From: Fidelibacterota bacterium
GTDB lineage: Bacteria; Fidelibacterota; Marinisomatia; Marinisomatales; SCKK01
Assembly: GCA_004124475.1 (NCBI GenBank)
Contig: SCKK01000016.1
Location: 1 to 64,000, forward strand
DNA: 64,000 bases
Direction of reading: 5' to 3'
Part shown: positions 1 through 9,572 of the stretch, in pieces
Layout of the letters: every line of letters starts with the position of its first letter
Position numbering within the stretch: the first letter of the stretch is position 1
Made by a program: the position numbers and the translations under genes
Notes under the pieces: generated by a model
Databases searched by the model: none
What the model was told of the DNA's origin: nothing
The model's input: only the letters and a program-made list of their open reading frames with translations

Positions 1-231
1 TTTCACATCATCCATCTTCCTCGCTCAGTGCTTCTTACACTTTGATACCCAACCCTTACCCCCCCCCCCCCCAATGAAGGGGATAGATTATATCCTTTAT
101 TTTCATTCATACTTGGCTTCATAAGTGGAGTGTACCCGAATCTCACAATCATTCCCTTTACACTGGGATGTAGGGATATCCGATTGTGCCCGTACGCCAA
201 ACACTCGTGTCCAGGCCCCAACCTGTTAAGC
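1..231. other. Intergenic, with poly-C tract
   Basis: No supported gene. The stretch carries an uninterrupted run of about 14 C at 59-72. An open frame crosses it on the minus strand, but its composition is unlike a protein and it has no recognisable domain. The downstream limit is the 3' end of the neighbouring minus-strand oxidoreductase. Confidence 0.5.
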
Positions 232-1365
232 TTATCTCCCTTGCAGTGCTATTCGGAGGCTGTTATATCCATCCAAGGGAGTTATGCGCGGATGATGCCC
301 TGGATTTTCAATGGCGGTTATAAAATCTGTCAATAGATAATTTAAAACCTCCCCATATATTTCCCCCTTTGTTTTACTCAGAGCGAACCGACCTGAAACC
401 AATTTATCTACCTGATAATACTTACCACCTGAATGAACTTCACTGGAGCTCTTTGGCGTCAGGCTGGTAATGTCACCCCAACCCGCGGGTCTTGAAAGAT
501 TATCGACCTCGTTGATGGGTACATTTTGATTGATTTCTAATTGCGGTAAACGGCCCAGTTCTTTTTTCGTCTGTTGGTTAACAAGAGCAGTGAAATGGCC
601 GGATAGTGGAATCCATCCGTTAAGTGTTATCTGAGCGAGATCAAAGACAAACAGCAGGGAAGTCTGTTCGAAAAATCCCGGGCGTGAAAAATCATGGTAG
701 TGGGTTGCAATGAGACCGTTTTCATATCGTACAGTCACCAGCGCTTGGTCTTCTTGTTTTTCATTGCGCCAGTGACTGGTTCCGCTTACATGATTCGGGT
801 TGGATCTTGAAATATAATTGACGAGATCGATAAAATGCACGGCATGTTCTACTAGGATTCCCCCGGATTGGGTCTGATCCCAAAACCAGTGGTTTTTCGG
901 TAACGATTCATCTTGAGCATAATTTTCTACACTGATCCTCCGCAGTCGCCCGAAGGAGGCAGATTGCGTCCAATCCTCAAGGATTTCAATCAGCGGGTGA
1001 AATCTGAGCATATAGTTGATCATCAGGACGCGATTTGAATTTTTAGTTACGTCGATTATTTTCTGTGCATCGGATAGGGACGTCGCCATTGGTTTCTCAA
1101 GCAATACGTGCTTTTCCAATTCAAGAGCTGCACAGGCGATCTCGGCATGAGTCGCGGGTGGAGTAGCGATAGAAACGATTTCAATGGAAGGGTTATTAAT
1201 AAGTTTTTCCCAGTTATGATAAAAAGTGATTCCATCTGGTATTTCTTGTTTAGGCTGAACATCGGCGATTGCGGTTAATTCCACCGCTTTATTTTGGACC
1301 CAGGCTGCATGGAGGAATTGACCGAAGCCGCCGTATCCGATTAGCCCCAGTTTATATTTTTTCAT
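232..1365 (-). CDS. Gfo/Idh/MocA family NAD(P)-dependent oxidoreductase
   Basis: About 377 aa. The N-terminal Rossmann fold shows the dinucleotide loop GLIGYGGFGQF within the first 20 residues, then ATPPATHAEIA and LLEKPMA (the conserved E-K-P of the family, with the Lys near the active site). The C-terminal substrate domain contains GGILVEHAVHFIDLVNYI, carrying the conserved His-Asp pair. Members oxidise or reduce sugar or inositol derivatives; the substrate cannot be read here. I chose the ATG at 1365 (MKKYKLGLIG) because the frame upstream offers only a GTG seven codons earlier and the Rossmann strand starts right after this Met. The gene stands alone, facing a poly-C tract downstream and a recombinase remnant upstream. 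Confidence 0.9.
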   Translation of the reverse strand: MKKYKLGLIGYGGFGQFLHAAWVQNKAVELTAIADVQPKQEIPDGITFYHNWEKLINNPSIEIVSIATPPATHAEIACAALELEKHVLLEKPMATSLSDAQKIIDVTKNSNRVLMINYMLRFHPLIEILEDWTQSASFGRLRRISVENYAQDESLPKNHWFWDQTQSGGILVEHAVHFIDLVNYISRSNPNHVSGTSHWRNEKQEDQALVTVRYENGLIATHYHDFSRPGFFEQTSLLFVFDLAQITLNGWIPLSGHFTALVNQQTKKELGRLPQLEINQNVPINEVDNLSRPAGWGDITSLTPKSSSEVHSGGKYYQVDKLVSGRFALSKTKGEIYGEVLNYLLTDFITAIENPGHHPRITPLDGYNSLRIALQGR

Positions 1366-1663
1366 GGTGTTATTGTGAATAAACACATAGTATGGATTAC
1401 TGTCAATTTACAAAAATGTGTTCTTTTAACTATTAGTTATCCTGTGGGACAATGATAATCTACAATTTGATCTGACTCAGCCTCTTGTTTGCGATGAGGA
1501 CACAAGCTGAGCACAATAAGGGTAGACTGTCCGACGGTCAGACAGGACACCATGACTGATCAATTTGAGTTATCCCTAAGGTTCAAAATAGCAGAAAATA
1601 TCAAAAAAATTATTTGACCTTACTAGTGTGATAGCGATAAAATAAAACCGTTTCGTTAAGATC

Positions 1664-1954
1664 ATGACTGATTCTTTCGCAGCCTGCAGGAAAACATCGA
1701 TACTGGTGCTTCGGGAAGAACAACTAATCTTTCATGTCTTTGGTGCATTAGCAGAATTTGAACGTGATATTATTCGAGAAAGAACACTGGCCGGTCTTGC
1801 TGCTGCGAGAGCAAGAGGTAATATTGGTGGAAGGCCTAGATTAATGAATGAATGGAAGATATCACTGGCAAAAGCCCCGTTGGACGACGATTCTAATACA
1901 GTTGAAGATCTATGTAAAACGCTTGGTGTTTCTAGAGCGACGTTGTATCAGTAA
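1664..1954 (+). pseudogene. Serine recombinase (Hin/Pin invertase-resolvase family) C-terminal remnant
   Basis: About 96 codons survive. The segment LIFHVFGALAEFERDIIRERT followed by GLAAARARG and GGRP is the characteristic end of the catalytic domain (helix E) and linker of small serine recombinases. A short helix-turn-helix follows (TVEDLCKTLGVSRATLYQ). The N-terminal third with the catalytic Ser and the Arg cluster is absent: the preceding residues (MTDSFAACRKTSILV) do not match the family. It cannot be active and marks an old mobile element or inversion system. Confidence 0.8.
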
Positions 1955-2326
1955 TTGAAGGAATAGGCTTTGGTGAATAAACCTTTCTTTGGTATCATAT
2001 GATATTATTCACACAAAGAACTGCAAATCTGTACCCGTCAAATTTCCGAATTTCTTGGTGATATAAACTGATCAAAGAGCAATGTTGCTGATGTCAAAAG
2101 TGTATTAATACCTTTGAGGATAAAGGGGAGGGCTGGCTCACCCCTGGTTATAGGGTAGTATTTATCAAAATACACGGAGAAAATATTTTGAGATAAAAGA
2201 GCCTCAAAGAAGTTGATCGTAAGGCTTTAACAGTTGATTCTACCCCTCTTTTGGTGTGGGATCAGCTATAAAAGGAAACCCCCTTGAAACTATCAAATGG
2301 AATAACCTGAACTTCCACCATTAATT
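1955..2326. other. Gene-free stretch
   Basis: 372 bp between the recombinase remnant and the alpha/beta hydrolase, with no ORF or RNA that I can recognise. It may be further debris of the same element. Confidence 0.4.
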
Positions 2327-3184
2327 TCATAGATTTTCCTTAAAAAACTTCAATATTCGTTTGTTGTAATCCTCGGCCAACTGTCCGTGAAATAGATTTT
2401 CTTCAAACCAAAAATCTGCATTTGGATTATCCCTTAATGTTTCTTGAATTAGAAGAGCATGTTCAAAAGGTATCACTTGGTCATTTTTTGAGTGTATCAC
2501 TAGGATTGGTATTTCAAGACCCATAATACTTTCTACTGGTGAAACCTTTCTAATGGAGATTCCCAAGAAAATCTTTGACCAGACTCCTGTAAGATATCCA
2601 AGAGGGTACTTCAAGCCAGGAATCCGATAAAGTTCCTGAGTCATTAGATCGAGTCGAGCATAGCTTGATTCAGAAACTATCGCTTTTATTTCAGGTGCCT
2701 TTTTACAGGTCATCATTGCAACTGCACCACCAAGTGAAAATCCCCAGACACCTACTTCTTCAATCCCCCTGTCTTTCAAGAATCGAATTGCAGTCAAAAG
2801 GTCTTCCGTTTCTCGTGCACCGACTGTCGAAATTTTCCCCTCACTTTCTCCCATAGATCGGAAGTCGAATAGTAGAAGATTAAATTCACTGTTTAAAAAT
2901 GAAAGTGATGGTAATATATCTCCCTTATCAGCGGGATACCCGTGTAAAAGAATGAGCGTTTTTGCTTCGTTCTTAATATTTGGAATAAACCAACCATTCA
3001 ATATTATACCATCATTTGTAATGAATGAGACTTCCTCATAAACCAGATCAAGATCAGCTGGAGAAATATTCGAAATAATCTTCGGAGGTCTTATCGATGA
3101 ATAAAATCCAAAAAGGCTTAATAGAAGAACAAACGAGAGGATTATCGATATAACCAACACTGGTGATGGTTTAATTTCGGTCAT
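2327..3184 (-). CDS. Alpha/beta hydrolase, membrane-anchored
   Basis: 285 aa. Residues about 8-28 form one hydrophobic segment (VLVISIILSFVLLLSLFGFY), a signal anchor placing the enzyme on the outer face of the inner membrane. The oxyanion-side motif LILLHGYPADKG is followed by the nucleophile elbow GFSLGGA (Ser about 151), the acid in HSKNDQVIP and a catalytic His in LFHGQLAE. The layout matches BEM46/YtmA-like serine hydrolases (Abhydrolase/peptidase S9-like). The substrate is unknown. It is a monocistronic gene; the SelW-like gene lies 220 bp upstream of its start on the same strand. Confidence 0.88.
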   Translation of the reverse strand: MTEIKPSPVLVISIILSFVLLLSLFGFYSSIRPPKIISNISPADLDLVYEEVSFITNDGIILNGWFIPNIKNEAKTLILLHGYPADKGDILPSLSFLNSEFNLLLFDFRSMGESEGKISTVGARETEDLLTAIRFLKDRGIEEVGVWGFSLGGAVAMMTCKKAPEIKAIVSESSYARLDLMTQELYRIPGLKYPLGYLTGVWSKIFLGISIRKVSPVESIMGLEIPILVIHSKNDQVIPFEHALLIQETLRDNPNADFWFEENLFHGQLAEDYNKRILKFFKENL

Positions 3185-3407
3185 CGATGAGTAAAGGAAC
3201 TGTTTTCGTGTAGCACATATCAGTTGATGTGCGAATTGCTCCGTAAGAGGTTATTGTAATATGAGGTTACAAGTTAATTCTACAATATACCGTTTTTAAC
3301 ATCATGATCATCTGAACTCAACATGCTAAAGAGATCAATACCACTAAGGGTATGTCTTAAGCTTCCCCCATTTTCAAGACAGTTTTTGTTGAAAAATAAG
3401 GTGAGGA

Positions 3408-3638
3408 TCAATTAAGTTGTTGAATCAATTTGGTTATCTCATCTTTATGTGGAAACCTTCCCAATATTTTTCTTTTGGAGAATATCTTCTTGCCATCTAC
3501 TGTAACTTTGAAAACTCCCCCTCTACCTTTCACGAGTTCAACGATTATAGCATCAAGATTAGCTTTTAATTCTTCTTCCAAACTGGAAGCTTCAGCCAGG
3601 TAGTTTCAAGGTACGCAATATTCAATAGATACTTTCAT
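3408..3638 (-). CDS. SelW/Rdx-family selenoprotein with in-frame TGA (CxxU)
   Basis: 76 residues counted with selenocysteine. The frame starts at the ATG at 3638 (MKVSIEYCVP), meets TGA at 3608-3606 (codon 11), and then runs open (NYLAEASSLEEELKA, then VFKVTVDGKKIFSKRK) to TGA at 3410-3408. Y-C-x-x-U followed by NYL, the beta-strand FKVTVDGKKIFSK and the C-terminal helix are the layout of the Rdx/SelW thioredoxin-like family, in which CxxC or CxxU is the redox motif at this position. The purine-rich GAAGAG just before the ATG can act as ribosome-binding site. Ordinary gene callers split or drop this gene. Known: SelW-like selenoproteins occur in marine bacteria. Inferred: TGA is read as Sec here. 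A nonsense mutation of a Cys codon is the alternative. Confidence 0.82.
3575..3589 (-). promoter_or_regulatory. Candidate bacterial SECIS hairpin
   Basis: A perfect 6-bp stem CTTCCA/TGGAAG with loop GTT begins 17 nt after the in-frame TGA of the SelW-like gene, so its loop lies 23-25 nt downstream. Bacterial SECIS elements are short coding-region hairpins directly downstream of UGA with a G in the apical loop, bound by SelB. Position and loop fit. Sequence alone does not prove function, and an alternative pairing (CTGG with CCAG) competes. Confidence 0.5.
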
Positions 3639-3753
3639 CTCTTCATCATATTCCTTCAGGTGTAATTTAATTAAGTATCCGTTAAATTAGACTAAAATTG
3701 ACAGAGTTTGAACAGGTTTATAATGTATTTACTTTATCCCCATCAAAGGAAAA

Positions 3754-3786
3754 AGCCCGTTGAGAAACTTAATTCTTCGACGGGCT
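3754..3786 (-). terminator. Rho-independent terminator after tRNA-Ala
   Basis: The arms AGCCCGT/ACGGGCT, extended by TGA/TCG pairs, form a hairpin. Read on the minus strand it is followed by a T run (3754-3750). It begins 10 nt past the tRNA 3' end. Confidence 0.75.
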
Positions 3787-3795
3787 GATTCCATG

Positions 3796-3868
3796 TGGAG
3801 CCTATCGGGCTCGAACCGACGACCTACTGAATGCCATTCAGACGCTCTCCCAACTGTGCTCCGGCCCC
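3796..3868 (-). tRNA. tRNA-Ala (GGC)
   Basis: 73 nt cloverleaf with anticodon loop ATGGCAT (anticodon GGC, alanine), T arm GTCGG-TTCGAGC-CCGAT and discriminator A. The acceptor pairs over six positions, with a G-A mismatch at 7-66 and an A mismatch in the D stem, so it is somewhat divergent. No CCA is encoded. Confidence 0.85.
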
Positions 3869-4035
3869 AAATGGAATAGGAATTTAAAATCATATCCTTT
3901 TATGTGATTTACCACACCTATATTTCCTCTTTTTTGCATTATATTCTTGTGTTAATATTGAGGAGAGATTCTATTTCAATTGATGAGGAAAAGAATTTCT
4001 AATGAATCAAATGTGTTTAGTTGTGTGAGGTTGAA

Positions 4036-5244
4036 ATGACTATGAAAAAAAAATGGGTTCTATTACATGTTTATTTACTGGCTACCTTTATTTCTGCTCA
4101 AAATGTGACTATCGAGGGTACCTTTAATCGGTTTATCACATATTACATCAGTTCGGTTGATATAAATACGGGTGGCTCCGACGTACAACTTTTTACAGGT
4201 AGATTGAGTAGTGATAGTTATCCTGTAACAGTCAAAATCAATTTTAGTATTCAAGTGCAATCTCCTGCGTTAGGAATACCAGACAATACTACTTTAATTG
4301 AGGTTGAAACTGCTGAATTTGAAATGGTGGCGGATATTCAACTGGACAACAGAGATCTGTCTACTGATAATTTAGTCATATACGATGTATTTGGAGATGA
4401 AGTTAATGTGTCTCCGATCGAGGTGATAAGTTCACTTGATATTAGTGATTTTGAAGATATGTTTGGGGTTATTGTTCAAACAGGCAGGTTGCCCGATGGT
4501 ATTTACACATTCAAATTTAGTGTATTATCTTCTGAGGGTGTTTTATTAGATGATGAGGAGCAGATAATAAATGTCACCACTCCAACAACGCTTCAATTAA
4601 TCAGCCCAGGTGGACTATCTATTGAAAATTTGGACCAAAATGAAATATATACTACATATCCGGTTATTCAGTGGGAATCTGAGACCTTTTCTTCTGGGGT
4701 GATCGATAATTGTGATGAGTGTGGGTTTTTTGTGAGAATAGCGGAATTTCGGTGTGAAGATCATGCGACTCTCGAAGAAGCAATAGAAGCATTAACCGTA
4801 TACCCCCTGGATCAAGCAAAAGGCTGGCAGTTATTAGGGGATGTGAATGGAGATAATTTGTGGCAGATTTCGGAAGTAACGGGCAGTCAACTGACTTTTA
4901 TCTACCCAACGTCAGGTGCCGTGGATTTGATGTCGGGAGGTATTTATGTCTGGCAAATCCAGAAACGAATTTCCACTACCGCTGGTATCAATGAAATCAA
5001 TAGCCCTATCTATGTATTTCAAATTAAGGATTTAAGTACAAATCCAGTCATGCAGGCACTTCAGGAAATTTTACCGGATGAAATTTTTAACAATTTTTTC
5101 AAACCGTGTGGTCCCCTAACTGGTTACTCTTCAAAAGGGATATTTAAAATTGATGGCATTGAAGGAGATTTTTCCACTTTAAATGCGTTGGTGGAAGAAT
5201 TTAATCAGGGGACTCGAACATTAATTACCGCGGAGGTTCAGTAA
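4036..5244 (+). CDS. Secreted protein of unknown function, first gene of FecR/barrel operon
   Basis: About 402 aa from the ATG at 4036, which has GAGG 5 nt upstream; a second ATG at 4042 is equally possible. A signal peptide (KKKWVLLHVYLLATFISAQ) is followed by a beta-rich, Ile/Val/Thr/Glu-rich secreted chain. I do not recognise a family. A segment near residue 225 contains CDECGFFVRIAEFRC, a cluster of three Cys that may form disulfides. The middle (about 195-330) resembles Ig-like strand repeats with Trp anchors (IQWESE, GIYVWQIQK). The stop codon overlaps the start of the FecR-domain gene (TAATG), so the two are translationally coupled. It probably works with the two downstream products at the cell envelope. 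Confidence 0.75.
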   Translation: MTMKKKWVLLHVYLLATFISAQNVTIEGTFNRFITYYISSVDINTGGSDVQLFTGRLSSDSYPVTVKINFSIQVQSPALGIPDNTTLIEVETAEFEMVADIQLDNRDLSTDNLVIYDVFGDEVNVSPIEVISSLDISDFEDMFGVIVQTGRLPDGIYTFKFSVLSSEGVLLDDEEQIINVTTPTTLQLISPGGLSIENLDQNEIYTTYPVIQWESETFSSGVIDNCDECGFFVRIAEFRCEDHATLEEAIEALTVYPLDQAKGWQLLGDVNGDNLWQISEVTGSQLTFIYPTSGAVDLMSGGIYVWQIQKRISTTAGINEINSPIYVFQIKDLSTNPVMQALQEILPDEIFNNFFKPCGPLTGYSSKGIFKIDGIEGDFSTLNALVEEFNQGTRTLITAEVQ

Positions 5245-6812
5245 TGGTTTTTCGAGTACAAAACTGGATATTAGCTTTTTTGTTTATTACGTCAGGGTTT
5301 TCTGCAGACAAACTGGCACTAACGATGAAAACAAAAGGAAATGTTAAAATTAAAGTAGTAGAAACATCTGTTATACAAAATCTCAATCGTGGTATGGCAT
5401 TGTCCAATGGTGATTTAGTAATCACTGGGGAAGACGGTTTAGCAATTATTCTATTTTTAGATGACAAAACACAACTAAAGATAAAAGGTTCCTCGGAAAT
5501 AGAAATAACAGGATCAAGAGGTAAGGACGGTATTTCTAAACGCATGAATATGGCTTTTGGGAGTTTGAAAGCATCAATTGAGAAGCAAAAAGGTGAATTT
5601 GTCGTGTCGACCCCAACATCGGTTGCATCTGTGAAAGGGACGGAATTCTGGTTGTTCTCTAACCCAGATTCGGGAGATATACTCATAGGTTTATCAGGCG
5701 ATGTTGAATTAACCAATACGCTTACTGGTCAAACTATCATTGTGGGGGCGGGAACAGTGGTTGAATCCACACCTGATGGTAGAATTGTAGAGTTAGTTAC
5801 TATTAAGATTAGTGGAGAAGCCACATCAGGTATACAAGGTGGATCGGTCAGCCTGTCTAATGTCACTTTACTAGATGGCGATATTGGAGGAGGTACTCTT
5901 TCTGGTACAGTAGTAGTAACTAATAATACAATTTTTGAAGGTGCAGTAATTGAAGTTGGTGTTATCGTAACAGTTACAGGGACTTTTGATGTCGAAACCG
6001 GAAATATCTCAGCCACCCTTATAGTAGTAACAGAGCCAATCACCGTTGAAGCTGTGGCTGCTTCGGATGTAAGTGGAGGTATGTTTTCCATTTTGGATGT
6101 GGTACTGATCTCCGGCGAGACAGAATTTCTACCCACTTCAGTAAGGATTACTGAAAATACGAATATCACCGGAGGAGATGTTATTTCAGGTGCTGGTGTG
6201 ACTGTGAGTGGAAATTATAACGAAGAGACTGGTGTTATTGATGCTTCGGAGATTCTTGTGGTAATTCCGGAAATAAGAATATCCGGAAATATCACTTCTG
6301 TATCAGATCAAGCTATTGAAGTGACAAATATTGTCGTTATGGATGGAGATGTAGGGGCAGAGGCGGTTTCCGGAGTAATCCTGATAACGGAATCAACTAC
6401 GATAAATGGTGGAGAATTGACTGTTGGATTAAAAGTGATTGTCGCAGGTACATTTAATGAAGAGACTGGAGACATCACAGCACAATCAATCACAATTTCC
6501 CGTATTGTCATTCTTGCCACCGCAAATTCGTCTGTGGTCAACAACCAGTTTGAAATCATTGATATATCCGTTCTTGAAGGTGACTTAGATCCATCGAACC
6601 TATCCGGTATTGTCGTAATTAGTCCGGATACCGAGATTGAAGGTGGCGATGTGACTTCAGGACTCCAGGTGACCGTCGCTGGTAGTATTGATGAAGGAAC
6701 AGGTAACTTTCTTGCTACAAAAGTTGTAGTCATTGTGTCAGAGAGAGAACTTCTGTTTGAGTTAGAGGATAACCAGGGGAAGAGAATGGAATTGATAATC
6801 AAGTTTCAATGA
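5244..6812 (+). CDS. FecR-domain protein with four DUF5666-like repeats
   Basis: 522 aa. A signal peptide (about 1-20) is followed by a FecR domain (about 45-165; GDLVITGEDGLAIILFLDD, then FVVSTPTSVASVKGTEFWL). From about 188 to 497 there are four tandem units of about 75 residues, each ending in a version of VTVxGxxxxETGxxxAxxIxV, the hallmark of DUF5666. Each unit also carries an LxGD or GGD motif and an SGxVxITxxT strand. FecR domains outside sigma-regulator operons are common in secreted beta-sandwich proteins, so this is more likely a surface or periplasmic scaffold than an anti-sigma factor: no sigma factor gene is adjacent. It starts inside the previous stop codon and ends 18 bp before the barrel gene. 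Confidence 0.8.
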   Translation: MVFRVQNWILAFLFITSGFSADKLALTMKTKGNVKIKVVETSVIQNLNRGMALSNGDLVITGEDGLAIILFLDDKTQLKIKGSSEIEITGSRGKDGISKRMNMAFGSLKASIEKQKGEFVVSTPTSVASVKGTEFWLFSNPDSGDILIGLSGDVELTNTLTGQTIIVGAGTVVESTPDGRIVELVTIKISGEATSGIQGGSVSLSNVTLLDGDIGGGTLSGTVVVTNNTIFEGAVIEVGVIVTVTGTFDVETGNISATLIVVTEPITVEAVAASDVSGGMFSILDVVLISGETEFLPTSVRITENTNITGGDVISGAGVTVSGNYNEETGVIDASEILVVIPEIRISGNITSVSDQAIEVTNIVVMDGDVGAEAVSGVILITESTTINGGELTVGLKVIVAGTFNEETGDITAQSITISRIVILATANSSVVNNQFEIIDISVLEGDLDPSNLSGIVVISPDTEIEGGDVTSGLQVTVAGSIDEGTGNFLATKVVVIVSERELLFELEDNQGKRMELIIKFQ

Positions 6813-6830
6813 GATATAGTGGGGTGGTAA

Positions 6831-9572
6831 ATGAGAAAAAAGATCGATTATTTATTATTTTGTATTATTTGGATAAGTCTGCAATCTTCCGTAAACGCAT
6901 CTGGTGTTGTCACACACCAACCGGAGATTCAGCATCCTGAAGGTCAACCACTAATAATTTTTGCCTTAGTATCATCAGAAGTTGAAATTAATGATGTCAG
7001 ACTGCTATACCGGAACGTAAAGGAAACCGGGTATATTGAAGTTTATTTGACAGCTTATGGAGATATGTGGCGGGGGGAAATTCCTGGTGAACATCTTTAT
7101 GGAGACGGTATTCAGTACTTCATTTCGTCAACATTGGCAGATGGTTCAATGATTACCTTCCCCGCAGATGAACCTGAATCATCCCCGATAACTGTCGAAA
7201 TTCAACTGCCCGTTGAAGAACCAGTGGTGGAGCATATTGATACAAAAATGGCTGTAACTTTAAGTGATGGGGATGAACAAATTCTCATTTTTAGTCCGGC
7301 TCCCGGTTCTAAGGTACCTTACGATGATGTTTATATCGCAGCTTCATTATTTAATGTTGATTCTATTGATATTGCTTCAATTCGAATGACGTTAGATAAC
7401 CAAGATGTGACACGCTCCTCCTCTGTAAGTAATGACCTTGTAACCTATGAGCCTTTTACCATGTCGTCTGGAGAACATACGGTTCGAATTGAAGCTCGAA
7501 CACTTAACAATCAAATTGTACCTCCAGCAACCTGGTCATTCAAAGTTATCAAAAAACGTGAAGAGGAAGTCGAACGGGAGTTCACTTATTCTGGCCGAAT
7601 TAATGGTGGTTATTCTTTGGATCAGATTGAAGACCAAACTCTATCAATTTCCAGAACTACCGCGTCATTTTCCGGTAATTGGAGATTCCTCCGATTTAAA
7701 ACGGATGCAAAACTGACATCGGAAGAAGATCCTTTCAAACAACCAAGAAACCGGTTTCGTTTTCATCTTGATGCAGGTAGATATTTTTCAATGAATTTGG
7801 GTGACTTTAATTCCCGCCTTTCTCGATTCACCCTTGATGGTAAACGTGTTCGGGGTGTAGATGTGGATTTAAAATTTGGATTGGTTAATCTTCACGTGGT
7901 GAGGGGAGAACTGGACCGCGCTATTCAGGGGCGTCTGGGCGCCGGGGAATCATACATATTCGAGGGTATTGATCCCGTAACGGATACCACTACAGGCATA
8001 ACGGAGTTCACATACAATCTCAATAGGAAAGGCTACACCTTCCAGAATGACATCTTCGCGGGGAGATTGAGTTTCGGTAGCGGAAAGGTATTCCAGCTTG
8101 GCTTCAACTGGCTAAAAGCGAAGGATGACATTGGTTCTGCGAAGCGAATTTTGGAAGATGCAAGAATCATCATTGATGAAGATTCTTCCGGACCAATTAC
8201 TCCGGACACTCTCACTTACGTAGAGTTAGATGAGTGGATTAATTCTACAAGTAACTATAGATTACTTCTGCCGGAGAAAGATTGGGGTGGGGATGATCCA
8301 CAGGATAATATTGTAATCGGTTCCGACATAAAGCTGTCTCTGTTTGGCCGAAAGATAGGTATGGAAGCTGGTTGGGCCTTCAGCATGTTGAACAAAGATA
8401 TCTGGGACGGGGCCATGTCCAAAGACGACATGGACGTGCTCTTGGATGACACGACAGATGGATTTATTGGGAGAACTTATGATGAGAATGGAGCTGTTGA
8501 TGAAGAAGGTATTTCGTTGGATAACATTCCAATCGATCCTGCCGACTGGGAGGACATTTTTGTAATTAATGAGAATATGGTACCTCTTATCCCTATTGAT
8601 CCCGATTCAACTCAGCTTAAAGATGACCTACTCACAGCAATATTAAATATGCCTTCACTTGCCTACAATTTTAAGGTGACAACTAATCTTTTCAATAACC
8701 AGTTTACACTCGAATATATTAAAGTTGGTCCTGAATTCAATTCCTTGGGGAATCCATACATTCAAAAAAATAACAGGGAATACACTATTTCAGATAGAGT
8801 CAGACTATTCAAAAATCGGCTTTTCGTCAATCTTATGTATAGACATCAGGATGATAACATCTTGAGAACTGTTACTAATGTTACTACTACGAACACATTA
8901 TCAGCTAATGTGAATATCTTCCCAGGACCCAATTTACCTTCTATTAATCTAAGTATACGTAACATGACACGTGCAAATGGTAAAGCTGTTTTTGATACAG
9001 TCAGTATTGATACAACTGATTTTGGTATTGTATATGAATTGGACGACTTGAGAGATTCAACCAATACCTTTAATGCAACAGTTGGACTTAGCTATAGGGT
9101 GAATCTTTTTGGGATGAATCATAACATATCAACAAACTTTATTTCTATCAAAAAACTGGATCTATTTAGCGACAGGGACACAACGTTTTCATCACCCGAC
9201 CTCAGTTCAACTGTTGTTACTATATCAATCGTTACACAATATTCATTTCCACTTAGGACGACTGCAGTAATATCGATTAATAACAGCGAATTTGGTCTTA
9301 ACGGTGTTTACGGTACACAAGGTATTTCGAATTTCAGCCTAAATGGAAGTTACGATCTGTTAAAAGGCAAGGTTAGAGCTATGGCTGGTTTGGACTTGAC
9401 AACAGGCTCCGGTAATGATGATTTTAGTCGATTCGGTATACGAGGAGGATTTACCTATCGACTCACAAATACATTAGGATTTAGGTTTGATTCTGAATTC
9501 CGTTCAAAAAGTACAAATGGTGATTCGAAAACGAGTACATTATTAAGAGCTACTCTTAATTATAGTTTTTAA
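6831..9572 (+). CDS. Large outer-membrane beta-barrel protein
   Basis: 913 aa. Signal peptide (MRKKIDYLLFCIIWISLQSSVNA), then an Ig-like periplasmic region to about 235 (FSPAPGSKVPYDDVYIAASL). From about 245 onward come amphipathic, aromatic-rich strands (YSGRINGGYSLDQ, FRFDSEFRS) ending in LRATLNYSF, with a C-terminal Phe as in outer-membrane barrels. No plug domain or TonB box is seen, so it is not a TonB-dependent receptor. The barrel interior includes long acidic loops (about 480-600). It is the last gene of the three-gene operon and probably the outer-membrane anchor or pore of that system. Family unknown. Confidence 0.75.
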   Translation: MRKKIDYLLFCIIWISLQSSVNASGVVTHQPEIQHPEGQPLIIFALVSSEVEINDVRLLYRNVKETGYIEVYLTAYGDMWRGEIPGEHLYGDGIQYFISSTLADGSMITFPADEPESSPITVEIQLPVEEPVVEHIDTKMAVTLSDGDEQILIFSPAPGSKVPYDDVYIAASLFNVDSIDIASIRMTLDNQDVTRSSSVSNDLVTYEPFTMSSGEHTVRIEARTLNNQIVPPATWSFKVIKKREEEVEREFTYSGRINGGYSLDQIEDQTLSISRTTASFSGNWRFLRFKTDAKLTSEEDPFKQPRNRFRFHLDAGRYFSMNLGDFNSRLSRFTLDGKRVRGVDVDLKFGLVNLHVVRGELDRAIQGRLGAGESYIFEGIDPVTDTTTGITEFTYNLNRKGYTFQNDIFAGRLSFGSGKVFQLGFNWLKAKDDIGSAKRILEDARIIIDEDSSGPITPDTLTYVELDEWINSTSNYRLLLPEKDWGGDDPQDNIVIGSDIKLSLFGRKIGMEAGWAFSMLNKDIWDGAMSKDDMDVLLDDTTDGFIGRTYDENGAVDEEGISLDNIPIDPADWEDIFVINENMVPLIPIDPDSTQLKDDLLTAILNMPSLAYNFKVTTNLFNNQFTLEYIKVGPEFNSLGNPYIQKNNREYTISDRVRLFKNRLFVNLMYRHQDDNILRTVTNVTTTNTLSANVNIFPGPNLPSINLSIRNMTRANGKAVFDTVSIDTTDFGIVYELDDLRDSTNTFNATVGLSYRVNLFGMNHNISTNFISIKKLDLFSDRDTTFSSPDLSSTVVTISIVTQYSFPLRTTAVISINNSEFGLNGVYGTQGISNFSLNGSYDLLKGKVRAMAGLDLTTGSGNDDFSRFGIRGGFTYRLTNTLGFRFDSEFRSKSTNGDSKTSTLLRATLNYSF

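Noticed and set aside
3-221. 72-codon open frame on the minus strand across the poly-C run
   Set aside because: Composition is not protein-like, it runs through a homopolymer, and it has no domain or ribosome-binding site.
5225-6802. Long open frames (about 146-164 codons) antisense to the FecR/DUF5666 gene
   Set aside because: They arise from the Val/Thr/Ile-rich repeats of the sense gene and have no sensible protein features.
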